In this document: positions 53,097-61,001 of the stretch, in pieces
Layout: every line of letters starts with the position of its first letter
Position numbering within the stretch: position 1 is the stretch's first letter
The notes under the pieces: model-generated
Databases searched by the model: none
What the model was told of the DNA's origin: nothing
The model's input: the letters and a program-made list of their open reading frames with translations, nothing else
Translations under genes and position numbers: made by a program
Assembly (NCBI RefSeq): GCF_029338395.1
Contig: NZ_CP119809.1
Coordinates: 1,984,001-2,048,000, forward strand
Source of the DNA: Halorussus caseinilyticus
GTDB lineage: Archaea; Halobacteriota; Halobacteria; Halobacteriales; Haladaptataceae
Reading direction: 5' to 3'
Length of the DNA stretch: 64,000 nucleotides

Positions 53097-53528
53097 ACCG
53101 ACCGCGGGCGCTCGGCGTGACAAGTGATGGGACGCGCCCGACTCGGCGGACCACGGGACGCGCTCTACTCACCATCCGACAGGATGCGCCGCGTCTGCGC
53201 TCGCGCTCGCGGTTCCCCGCGAGCGCAGACGCACGCGGGGAGGAACGGGGCGCGGTGCTGTGCGGTCGCGGTGCGGTAGCGGATGCGGTTTCGGTGCGGT
53301 CCTGATTGGCGTCGGCAATCGACTGCTGTGCAGTGATGATGCTGTGCGGTCACGTTGCAGTGTAGTCGCGGTGCAGTGGTGGTGCTGTGCAGTGCGGTCG
53401 CGTTGCGGTCGCAGTGCTGTGGGGTCCCGAATCCCGGTCGTCAACCACCGCACCGACGCCGCCGGAACCAAAAATATCGCCGACACGTAGCGACGGTTTC
53501 AGGCCCCGAGACGACGAACCCCCGAGCG
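53097..53528. other. 432-bp intergenic region with inverted-repeat copy E3
   Basis: Holds the 218-bp repeat (53160-53377) and 60 bp more of GTGCGGT-type heptamers (to about 53425), then AT-rich promoter sequence at 53468-53490 for the LarA-like gene. No protein gene is supported. Confidence 0.6.
53160..53377 (+). repeat. 218-bp inverted repeat, copy E3
   Basis: Counterpart of 47208-47425 in the opposite orientation and of the same length. It begins GCGCTCTACTCACCATCC, contains the 15-bp hairpin GCGTCTGCGCTCGCG/CGCGAGCGCAGACGC and runs into GTGCGGT and GTGCAGT heptamers. The two copies frame about 5.7 kb of six genes. Confidence 0.95.
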
Positions 53529-54869
53529 ATGGAACTCCCCTACGGCGACACCACAATCGAAGCCTCGCTTCCCGACTGCAACGTCACCGTGGCCGAACCG
53601 CCCGGCGGCGACCCAGTGGAACCCCGCGAGGCCGCAGAACGAGCGATGGCCGACCCGCACGGGCCACCGCTCGCCGAGCGAGTGAGCGCGGACGACGAGG
53701 TGGCAATCGCCGTGACCGACGTGACCCGCGCGACCCCCGACGACGTGCTGGTTGACGCGCTGTTCTCGGACCTCCGGGCGGCCGGAATCGACCGCGAGCA
53801 GGTGAGTATCGTCGTCGGACTCGGCCTACACCGGCCGATGACCGACGAGGAGTTGCGGACCGCGCTCGGCGAGTACGCCGACATCGCGCACAACCACGAC
53901 GCCGACGCCGCCCGCGAGGTCGGGACCGTCGAGGGACCCGACGGCGAGTCCGTCCCGGTCGAACTCAACCCCATCGTGGCCGACGCAGACGCCGTGATTT
54001 CGACCGGGATGGTCGAACCCCACCAGTACGCGGGGTTCTCCGGCGGCGCAAAGACCGTCGCTATCGGCGCTGGCGGCGAGTCGCTCGTCCGGTACACCCA
54101 CGGCCCGGCGATGCTCGCCCGCGAGGGCGTCCGCCTCGGACGCGTCGAAGGCAACCCCTTCCGAGCGATGCTGGACGAGGCGGGCGACCGCATCGGTCTC
54201 GACTTCTGTCTGAACGTCACTCACGGTCCCGCGGGGTTCCTCGGTGCGAGCGCGGGCGACCACCGCGACGTGGTTCGAGACCTTTCGGAGTTATGCAAAA
54301 GAAATATTTCTGTTTCTTTAAGCAATACGTACGATGCCGTGGTCGCGGGCGTGGGCGCACCGAAAGACGCCAACCTCTATCAGGCGACTCGGGCCGCCAC
54401 CTACGTCGCTTTGGGCGATTACGACCCGCTCGCGTCTCCGGCACGGCGCGCCGGAGACGCGAGCGGGGAAGGGGACGACTCGGCCGCGAGCGGAGCGCGT
54501 AGCGAACCGCGGGACCGGGGGCGACTCGTCGTCCCCGCGCGCTTGCAGGAGGGCGCGGGCGAGGGCACGGGCGAGCGGCGCTTCTACGACCGACTCAGGG
54601 GGGCCGAAAGCGCCGAGGCGCTCTACGACGAGATGCGACGGGGCTACGAACCGGGCGCACAGCGCGCGTTCGTCGTCGCGCGGGTACTCCGGAACTACGA
54701 CATCTACGTCACGAACAGCGAACATCCCGGAGTCGTGGAGGACTGTCTGATGCACGCCAGCGGGTCGGTAGAAGACGCGATACCGAAGGGGAGCGACGTA
54801 CTGGTCGTTCCCGACGCGCTCGACACGTTGGTTGTCTCGGACGGTCCGGGAAATGGGTTTGCTAGGTAA
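53529..54869 (+). CDS. larA: LarA-like nickel-pincer racemase
   Basis: A 446-residue protein of the lactate racemase LarA family, which epimerises 2-hydroxy acids with a Ni-pincer nucleotide. Typical motifs are DVTRATPDDVLV near residue 60, VGLGLHRPMTDEEL near 97 (active-site His), IAHNHDADA near 120, FSGGAKTVAIGAGG near 173 (pincer-binding Lys) and RYTHGPAML near 190 (His). No cofactor genes (larB, larC, larE) are in view. Two oddities: an AT-rich patch at 54289-54335 coding ELCKRNISVSLSNTYDAV, and a perfect 18-bp hairpin at 54425-54467 coding an extra Ser/Gly/Ala linker. Substrate unknown. Confidence 0.88.
   Translation: MELPYGDTTIEASLPDCNVTVAEPPGGDPVEPREAAERAMADPHGPPLAERVSADDEVAIAVTDVTRATPDDVLVDALFSDLRAAGIDREQVSIVVGLGLHRPMTDEELRTALGEYADIAHNHDADAAREVGTVEGPDGESVPVELNPIVADADAVISTGMVEPHQYAGFSGGAKTVAIGAGGESLVRYTHGPAMLAREGVRLGRVEGNPFRAMLDEAGDRIGLDFCLNVTHGPAGFLGASAGDHRDVVRDLSELCKRNISVSLSNTYDAVVAGVGAPKDANLYQATRAATYVALGDYDPLASPARRAGDASGEGDDSAASGARSEPRDRGRLVVPARLQEGAGEGTGERRFYDRLRGAESAEALYDEMRRGYEPGAQRAFVVARVLRNYDIYVTNSEHPGVVEDCLMHASGSVEDAIPKGSDVLVVPDALDTLVVSDGPGNGFAR
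54425..54467. repeat. perfect 18-bp-arm hairpin inside larA-like gene
   Basis: Arms 54425-54442 and 54450-54467, loop of 7. It is in frame and codes part of the PARRAGDASGEGDDSAASGA linker that I would not expect in the family core. Confidence 0.95.
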
Positions 54870-54996
54870 CGGTGTCGAGGCGCAGTTCGACATGTTCTCT
54901 CTGGGGTAGAGTAATCACCGACTGGAAGGGTTTCCCGACCCGAACGATTCGCGCGCTCGTTTCAGAGGGTGAAACGGTTTCGGACTCCGAAACGGG

Positions 54997-55773
54997 TCAC
55001 GGCGTCGAGGCCGTCTCGACGGTGACGGCGTCGTTCCGGAACGTCCGGAACACCGACAGCGCCCACTCGCGCAGGTCGTCGTCGGTCGAGTGCAGGCACG
55101 CCCGGAGGTGGCCCGTGTCGTCGTACCCGCCGAGAAACACGTCGTCGTCGAACACCGAGAGACCGAACGTGAACGTCTCCGGCGAGACGAAAAGCGACAG
55201 GCACTCGAGCGACCGGGCCTGTTCGAAGTCGTCGGGATACGACTGCTGGGAAGTCTCGGCCGCGGACTGGGAGAGGACGAGTTGCACCGACGACTCCCGT
55301 TCGATGAGCGGTTCGCACGCCCGGTTGAACGCCGGGACGACGGTCGGTAAGAGCACCCGGAGTTGGGTCGCGTCCATCGGGATTGACCCGATGAAATACT
55401 CGCTGGCGGCGTGGGGGTCGGTCCGCGTCGAGGTTTCGACGTGGTAGTCCTCCAGCGGAACCGGCAGTTCGTGGGCGCGTTCGAACTGGGCGAGGAATCC
55501 GCTCAGCGACTCCACCTCGGCGACGGTTTCGCACACCGTCTCGAACCGCCGGAGAACGATTCGACCCGCGGAGGTAGCCCGATAGCCGTCGTCGCCGCGA
55601 CGGACCCACCCGAACTCCTCGAACGAGTCGAGTATCCGATGGACCGTCGCGCGCGAGGCGTCGTGTTCGTCGCACAACGCCGCGGGCGTGAGCGACTCCG
55701 ACGTGAGCGACCGTAACGTCTCGACTCGATGTTCGGACGCCGCGAGAAATCTCACTTTCTCGGTAGCAGTCAT
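54997..55773 (-). CDS. winged-helix regulator with FilR1-type domain
   Basis: A 258-residue regulator. The N-terminal winged helix has LTPAALCDEHDASRATVHRI and LDSFEEFGWVRRGDDGYRAT near residues 28-70. The C-terminal two thirds (about 130-250) match the FilR1-type sensor domain shared by methanogen and haloarchaeal regulators: MDATQLRVLLPTVVPAFNRA, LECLSLFVSPETFTFGLSVF and DDDVFLGGYDDTGHLRACLH. The ATG at 55773 is preferred, since the longer version starts in an AT-rich promoter. Targets unknown; it is convergent with the LarA-like gene. Confidence 0.88.
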   Translation of the reverse strand: MTATEKVRFLAASEHRVETLRSLTSESLTPAALCDEHDASRATVHRILDSFEEFGWVRRGDDGYRATSAGRIVLRRFETVCETVAEVESLSGFLAQFERAHELPVPLEDYHVETSTRTDPHAASEYFIGSIPMDATQLRVLLPTVVPAFNRACEPLIERESSVQLVLSQSAAETSQQSYPDDFEQARSLECLSLFVSPETFTFGLSVFDDDVFLGGYDDTGHLRACLHSTDDDLREWALSVFRTFRNDAVTVETASTP

Positions 55774-55858
55774 TAGCCGTAGGAAAACAGAGGGGAGAGA
55801 AGTCATTTTTGTCAGCCAGAGTATATAGTACGCTGGTCGTCACGACTCGAGCGCGGCG

Positions 55859-58654
55859 TTACTTCGCGGCGCTCGGACCGCCCGCGCTCCCGCACTCGTC
55901 GCCGATTTCGTCCAGTACGCGCTCGTGAAACTCCTGAAGCACGGCGCTCTCGTCTTCGGCAAGCACAACGTCGCTCGCCATCAGCGTGGCGAGACCGAAC
56001 GCCTTCGGCGTCGGGGTGTCCACGCGATTCCCGACGACCGACACGTCTCCGCTCTGTACGTCCGCCAGCACGTCCTCTACGGCCGACACCGCGAGTTTGT
56101 CCTCGATTATCTCCCGGTAGGTCTCTTCGACCACCGCGAACCCCTCCAACTCCTCGGCGAATCCCAGCAACATCTCGCTGGAGACCTGCTGTTCGCTGGC
56201 GGACTTCTCGTAGCCCTTGTACCGCTTGAGAATCATCAGCGACCGGGTGGCGTTGATTCGGAAGTACCGCTGGAGTAGTTCGGTGCCGTCGAGGGCGGCC
56301 CGGAGGTCCGACCGAACCTCGTCGGGGTCCACGTCGCGCAGAATCTCGGTCACGTCCACCTTCCGATTCAGCGGCATCGACACCGTGAATCCGTGGTCGG
56401 CGACGGCCACCGAGACGTTGGTGTTGGCGGCGTTCGCACATCGGTAGGCCACCACCCGCGAGAGACCGTCGTTGAACTTCCGACCGTAGTTCGAGTGGAC
56501 GTAGTAGTGTCGCTGGTACTCGTCGCGGTCGAGTTCGACCTCCACGGCGAGGCGCTCGTCGGTGCTGACGCTCTCTGGTCCGGCGTACCGGACCTGCTCG
56601 TCGAACATCCGCGTGATTGCTCGGACGCTGTTCTCGTCCAGCGGGAACTCCCGAAGCCACACCCTGACCGCGGGTTTGCCCCGCTTCTCGAAGCGTTCGA
56701 GGAGTTCGCGCTGGAACGCCAGAATCGACCGGCCGAGGTCGTAGGAGAGGGGCAACCGCTCGGAGAACCACGACGGGACGGTGGGCCGGGAGTTCGTCCG
56801 GTCGGCGTACACCTTCGACCCCCGGCGGTACTTGAACTCGAAGTTCTGGCCGCCGAGGACGAACACGTCGCCCTTTTCGAGGGTGTCGAGATAGCTCTCG
56901 TCCAAGTCGCCGACCCACTCGTCGTCGCCGCGGGTGAACACGTCGCAGGTGAACGAGTCCGGAATCGTGCCGATGTTGGTCATGTAGATGACCCGCGCCA
57001 ACTTGCCGCGCTTGCCGATTAAGGGTTCGCCCACGTCGAACTCCGGATAGTGGTACTCGCCGTCGGGCGGGTCGTTCTCGTCGCGCCAGATTTTGGCGTA
57101 GACGTTCTTGTCCTCCAGTCCCTCGTAGTCGGAGGTCAGGTAGCGAAACAGCGTCTCGAACTGCTCGTCCGAGAAGTCCCGATAGGGGTACGCCCGACGG
57201 AGGGTCTCACGGACTTCGCTCTCGGGGCGCACCGCGTTGATAGCCATGCCGTAGACGTGCTGTGCGGCCACGTCGTAGGCCTCCTCGGGGACGAACACCC
57301 GGTCCACGAACCCCTCTTGGGCCTTCTTGAGCATGACCGCACACTCCACGAGTTCGTCGCGGTCGAGCGCAATCACCCGGCCCGTGACCGTCTCGCCGAG
57401 TTGGTGGCCCGCCCGCCCGACTCGCTGGAGCAGGGAGGCCACCGACTTGGGCGACCCGACCTGCACCACGAGGTCGATGTGGGGCATGTCGATGCCCAAC
57501 TCCAGACTCGTGGAGGTCGTCACCACGTCGAGGTCTCCCGTCTTCAGGTCCTCCTCGATGGACTGGCGGGCCTCCTTCGAGAGACTGCCGTGGTGACACC
57601 CCGAGTTTCCGTCGTCGTAGGCGTCGTATCGCTCCCGGAGGTTGTGGAGGACTCGCTCGGCACCGGACCGGGTGTTCGTGAAGACGAGGGTGTTGGTGTG
57701 GTCGCCGATGAGGTCGTGGAGTTGGTCGTAGAATCGCTCGTTGACCACCTCGCGGGGCGTGTCGATGAGGTCGTCGGTCGGACACTGCAACTCGATGTCG
57801 AACTCCCGGACGAACCGGGCGTCCACGATTTCGCAGTCGCGGGCGGGTCGGACGCCGGAACCGGCGTCCGACCCGCCGTCGGTCTCCCCGTCCGTCCCGT
57901 CGCCCGTCTCGCGCCCCACCAGAAACTCCGCGATGTCTTCGAGGGGTTCGACCGTCGCCGAACACCCGATTCGGGTCGGCGAGGACTCGGCCACGTTCTC
58001 CAGTCGCTCCAGACTCACCGCGAGGTGGGTGCCCCGCTTGCCGTCGGCGAGACTGTGAATCTCGTCCACGACGACGTACTCGACCGTCTCCAACTTCTGC
58101 TTGAACTTCGGCGAGTTGAGCAGGATGGCCAGCGTCTCGGGCGTCGTGTTGAGAATGTGGGGCGTCTCGTCGAGCATCTTCCGGCGGGCCGAATCGTCGG
58201 TGTCGCCGTGGCGGATGGCGTGGCGAATCGAGGGGTCGCCGTCGGTCTTCTCGGCGATGCCTCCGAGAGGGACCTCCAAGTTCCGGTGGATGTCGTTGGC
58301 CAGCGACTTGAGCGGCGAGACGTAGAGACAGTAGACCGAATTGTCGAGTCCGTCGTCCTGTCGGCGCTCCCGGCGGAACAGTTCGTTCAGGATGGCGGTG
58401 AACGACGCCAGCGTCTTGCCGCTTCCCGTCGGCGAGGCGACCAGCGCGTTCTCGCCGTCGCGGACGAGGGGGATGGTCTCCTTCTGGGGCGGCGTGAAGA
58501 ACCCGCCGTTCTCGGGGGCGTACTCGCCGAACTCCTCGACCCACCACTCGCGGACTTCGGGTTCCAGCGATTCGAGGACGGCGGCGTCGTCCAACTCGAC
58601 CGACTCGGCGTCGAAGTCGAAATCCCCGCGCGCCAGCAACTCGCGCGCTCCCAT
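55859..58654 (-). CDS. lhr: Lhr-like ATP-dependent DNA helicase
   Basis: A 931-residue superfamily 2 helicase of the Lhr group, used in DNA repair. Motifs in order are FFTPPQKETIPL (Q motif), ASPTGSGKTLASF (Walker A, near 78), YVSPLKSLANDI (Ia), NTTPETLAI, VVDEIHSLADGKRG (DEIH, II), GCSATVEPLEDI (III), VFTNTRSGAERVL (IV), STSLELGIDMPHIDLVVQV (V) and LLQRVGRAGHQ (VI, near 415). A winged helix and an Lhr-specific C-terminal domain complete it. A linker near residue 265 (DGETDGGSDAGSGVRPARD) is coded by a perfect 17-bp hairpin. The ATG at 58654 starts at MGARELLARG. Confidence 0.94.
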   Translation of the reverse strand: MGARELLARGDFDFDAESVELDDAAVLESLEPEVREWWVEEFGEYAPENGGFFTPPQKETIPLVRDGENALVASPTGSGKTLASFTAILNELFRRERRQDDGLDNSVYCLYVSPLKSLANDIHRNLEVPLGGIAEKTDGDPSIRHAIRHGDTDDSARRKMLDETPHILNTTPETLAILLNSPKFKQKLETVEYVVVDEIHSLADGKRGTHLAVSLERLENVAESSPTRIGCSATVEPLEDIAEFLVGRETGDGTDGETDGGSDAGSGVRPARDCEIVDARFVREFDIELQCPTDDLIDTPREVVNERFYDQLHDLIGDHTNTLVFTNTRSGAERVLHNLRERYDAYDDGNSGCHHGSLSKEARQSIEEDLKTGDLDVVTTSTSLELGIDMPHIDLVVQVGSPKSVASLLQRVGRAGHQLGETVTGRVIALDRDELVECAVMLKKAQEGFVDRVFVPEEAYDVAAQHVYGMAINAVRPESEVRETLRRAYPYRDFSDEQFETLFRYLTSDYEGLEDKNVYAKIWRDENDPPDGEYHYPEFDVGEPLIGKRGKLARVIYMTNIGTIPDSFTCDVFTRGDDEWVGDLDESYLDTLEKGDVFVLGGQNFEFKYRRGSKVYADRTNSRPTVPSWFSERLPLSYDLGRSILAFQRELLERFEKRGKPAVRVWLREFPLDENSVRAITRMFDEQVRYAGPESVSTDERLAVEVELDRDEYQRHYYVHSNYGRKFNDGLSRVVAYRCANAANTNVSVAVADHGFTVSMPLNRKVDVTEILRDVDPDEVRSDLRAALDGTELLQRYFRINATRSLMILKRYKGYEKSASEQQVSSEMLLGFAEELEGFAVVEETYREIIEDKLAVSAVEDVLADVQSGDVSVVGNRVDTPTPKAFGLATLMASDVVLAEDESAVLQEFHERVLDEIGDECGSAGGPSAAK
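57842..57877. repeat. perfect 17-bp-arm hairpin inside lhr
   Basis: Arms 57842-57858 and 57861-57877 with a 2-nt loop (AA). In frame; it codes a Gly/Ser/Ala/Val linker between the two RecA lobes, where helicases tolerate insertions. Confidence 0.95.
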
Positions 58655-58979
58655 CTTGGCGGTGTGTTGGGGTCGGGTACTTAAGACGGTTTGCCCACCG
58701 GAGCGAAAGTGAAACCCGGCGAGTTCGAGTAGTTCCGCGTCGGACGGCCCCGCGAGTCGCTTCGACTCGCGGGGCCGACTCGGATTCGATTCCGGCCGAT
58801 GTTCAAATATAACTCCTCGCCATCTAGTGAAAGTGAAACGTCGGCCTTCGGACCGTCTCGTATTGGTCGTCCCCTTTTCGCTTCCAGAGTGGACTATATA
58901 AATATTCGTCGCAACCGACGACTCCGCTCGCGGAATCGTCACCCAAGCCATTAACACCGTTCGGCCCGGCGAATCGAAC
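58655..58979. other. lhr/MBL divergent gap with hairpin
   Basis: A 325-bp gap between divergent genes. It holds a perfect 15-bp hairpin, 58745-58759 / 58763-58777, loop CTT, and AT-rich segments at 58803-58830 and 58890-58908 (TATATAAATATTC) that are likely promoter DNA. No gene is seen. Confidence 0.6.
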
Positions 58980-59723
58980 ATGCAGGTCACGTTTCTCGGC
59001 ACCGGAAGCGCGATGCCGACCGGCGAACGGTATCAGACCGGTCTCGTCGTCTCCGACGACGAGGCGGACCGACGCCTCCTCGTGGACTGCGGGAGCGGCG
59101 TCCTCCACCGCCTCCAGCAGTCGGGCGTCGAGTACGAGAACGTCTCGACGGTTCTGTTGACTCACCACCACCTCGACCACGTGGCCGACCTCCTCCCCCT
59201 GTTGAAGGCCCGATGGCTGGCGGGCGAGGAGTACCTCGAAGTCGTCGGACCCTCGGGCACCAAGTCGCTGGTGGACGACCTGCTCGACGTTCACGACTAC
59301 CTGAAAGGCCGCGTGGACCTCCGCATCCGGGAGGTCGGCGCGCACGAGTTCGAGGTGGCCGGGTTCGACGTGGAGGGCTACGAGACCCGCCACTCTCTGC
59401 CGTGTCTGGCCTACCGCTTCGGCGACTCGTTCACCTACAGCGGCGACAGCGAGGCGTTCACGGGTCTCGCCAACTTCGCCGACGGGTGTGACGCGCTGGC
59501 CCACGACTGCTCGTTCCCGGACGACGTGGACGTGGACAACCACCCGACGCCGACCCAGTTGGGCGAGGCGCTGGCGGCGTCGAACGCCGACATCGGCCGC
59601 GTGTTCCTGACCCACCTCTACCCCCACACCGAGGGCCGCCACGAGGAGATGCTGAACGCCATCGAAGCGGTTTACGACGGTGACGTGCGGTTCGCCGACG
59701 ACTTGCGGACCGTAGAGTTGTAG
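58980..59723 (+). CDS. RNase Z-like MBL-fold hydrolase
   Basis: A 247-residue metallo-beta-lactamase-fold protein. FLGTGSAMPTGERYQTG opens it. LLTHHHLDHVADLLPLL near residue 60 holds the HxHxDH metal motif. Later ligands are the His in YETRHSLPCLAYRF near 137, the Asp in FTYSGDSEAF near 152 and VFLTHLYPHTEG near 207. The short length and the lack of the RNase Z exosite arm favour a relative (phosphodiesterase or arylsulfatase-like) rather than the tRNA 3'-processing enzyme itself. Start at 58980; no partner gene. Confidence 0.9.
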   Translation: MQVTFLGTGSAMPTGERYQTGLVVSDDEADRRLLVDCGSGVLHRLQQSGVEYENVSTVLLTHHHLDHVADLLPLLKARWLAGEEYLEVVGPSGTKSLVDDLLDVHDYLKGRVDLRIREVGAHEFEVAGFDVEGYETRHSLPCLAYRFGDSFTYSGDSEAFTGLANFADGCDALAHDCSFPDDVDVDNHPTPTQLGEALAASNADIGRVFLTHLYPHTEGRHEEMLNAIEAVYDGDVRFADDLRTVEL

Positions 59724-60156
59724 GACGAGACACGTCTGGAAGTCGTCAGCAGTGCCGACGATTTTCGGACGGACGAACCGTGACTGGAGACCGGAACGGG
59801 CAGGAAGGGACAACTACTCCATATCTTGAGAAAGAATTTTAATTGTTAAAAAATTATTTTTCTATATTTCACTCCCAACGGTCCATCGAGGGACGCTCGG
59901 CCGACCAACTCCAAGGGTGGATAAAGGGGCCGCCGCTCGCGCAACGCTTGGTCGTCTCCGGTGGCCCTATTCGAGCGCCGAACGAAGTGAGGCGCGAGAA
60001 TATCCACCGGAGCGACCGCGACCCGGGGCTTTCCGGACCTTCTTCGTACCGATTCCCGAGTCCGCGACCGTTTCGACGGGGGAGAACGGGGACAGTTCTC
60101 CGTCGCCTCCGACCGCCAGCGAGGTTTTCCCTCACGACGACGTATCCCGGTTCGAC
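59724..60156. other. 433-bp gap with GGATAAAGGGG repeat
   Basis: A strongly AT-rich patch at 59825-59870, then the repeat copy at 59914-60035 and GC-rich sequence up to the PAP2 start. I see no gene. Confidence 0.6.
59914..60035 (+). repeat. GGATAAAGGGG structured repeat, medium form
   Basis: Opens GGGTGGATAAAGGGGCCGCC, then GCTCGCG and GTCGTCTCCGGTGG. The segment CTCCGGTGG (59957-59965) pairs with CCACCGGAG (60015-60023). It closes with GCGACCCGGGGCTTTCC. Same opening and closing blocks as the copy at 60812, with a longer loop. Confidence 0.65.
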
Positions 60157-60795
60157 ATGAGCGCGCTCGACGCGGCGATGCGGGTCTACCCCTACGTATT
60201 CCACCCCGCCGTGATGGTCGGCGCGGGGGTGTTGGTCCTGATTCGCCACGAGTGGGCGCGACGTGACGCCGACCGGTCGGCGCTCGTTCGCCGCCTCGGG
60301 GCGTTCCTCGGCGCGGGCGTCCTCTCGTTCGTCCCGACGCTGGTCTACGCCGCCGTCACGGGCCAGAGCCTCGGGCAGGTCACGAAGGGCAACGTCTGGC
60401 AAGTGGACGCGCTGGTCGCGGGCGGGGTGTTGTTCACCGCCGGGGTGACGTGGTTGCTCTGGCACCGCTACGACTGGGGACCGCTCGTGCCGGGGTACGC
60501 GGAGGCACTCGCGGCCGCGACGATTCCCTACGCCGCGCTCTCGCCGTTCTGGAACTTCTCGGGCCACGTCACGATGGCGGTGATGCCGACGCTCTACCTG
60601 ACGCTCGTGGACCGGAAGTTCTGGCCGACGCTTCTGATTCCGGTGGTGATGGTCCCGAATCGGGTGTATCTGGGCGCGCACGACTGGGCGCAGTCGGTCG
60701 GCGCGTTCCTCGTCGTCGCGGCGGTCGTGGTCGGGGTGTTCTGGTTCCAGACCGGCGGGGAGTTGCGCGCGGAGCCGGATTCGGTGGTTTCGTGA
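60157..60795 (+). CDS. PAP2-like membrane phosphatase
   Basis: A 212-residue integral membrane protein with about six spans. The C-terminal part has the phosphatidic-acid phosphatase pattern: NFSGHVTMAVMPTLYLTLVD near residue 130 and VPNRVYLGAHDWAQSVGAFL near 170, supplying the active-site His residues and Arg. It probably dephosphorylates a lipid-linked phosphate at the membrane; the first signature (KxxxxxxRP) is not clear, so it may be a divergent member. The ATG at 60157 is chosen because the upstream frame is repeat sequence. Confidence 0.75.
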   Translation: MSALDAAMRVYPYVFHPAVMVGAGVLVLIRHEWARRDADRSALVRRLGAFLGAGVLSFVPTLVYAAVTGQSLGQVTKGNVWQVDALVAGGVLFTAGVTWLLWHRYDWGPLVPGYAEALAAATIPYAALSPFWNFSGHVTMAVMPTLYLTLVDRKFWPTLLIPVVMVPNRVYLGAHDWAQSVGAFLVVAAVVVGVFWFQTGGELRAEPDSVVS

Positions 60796-60811
60796 ATCTT
60801 CACAATCCACC

Positions 60812-60882
60812 GTGGGAGGATGAAGGGGCCGGTCGCTCGCGTTCAGTTTAGTCGTCTCAGCGACCGGGGGCTTCAACGGGCA
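60812..60882 (+). repeat. GGATGAAGGGG structured repeat, compact form
   Basis: CGTGGGAGGATGAAGGGGCC opens it. CCGGTCGCT pairs with AGCGACCGG, and GAAG with CTTC, with an internal G-rich bulge. The loop holds GTCGTCTC. Closing block GGGGGCTTCAACGG. It is preceded by GAATCTTCACAATCCAC, a phrase also before the 6501 repeat. Confidence 0.7.
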
Positions 60883-61001
60883 TCTTCATCACTACTGTTC
60901 TGTCGGCTCTAATAGATTCCCTGACGACGAGACCACTCCAAAACGAGTTTTGCACTCACAGACGACACCCTTTTCCCGCCCAACCGACCAAATACCACGT
61001 A

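Noticed and set aside
57050..58684. 544-codon frame opposite lhr
   Set aside because: Antisense shadow; the helicase motifs on the minus strand are unambiguous.
58980..59723. Canonical tRNA 3' processing RNase Z
   Set aside because: Lacks the exosite arm region and is shorter than typical RNase Z, so only the MBL fold is called.
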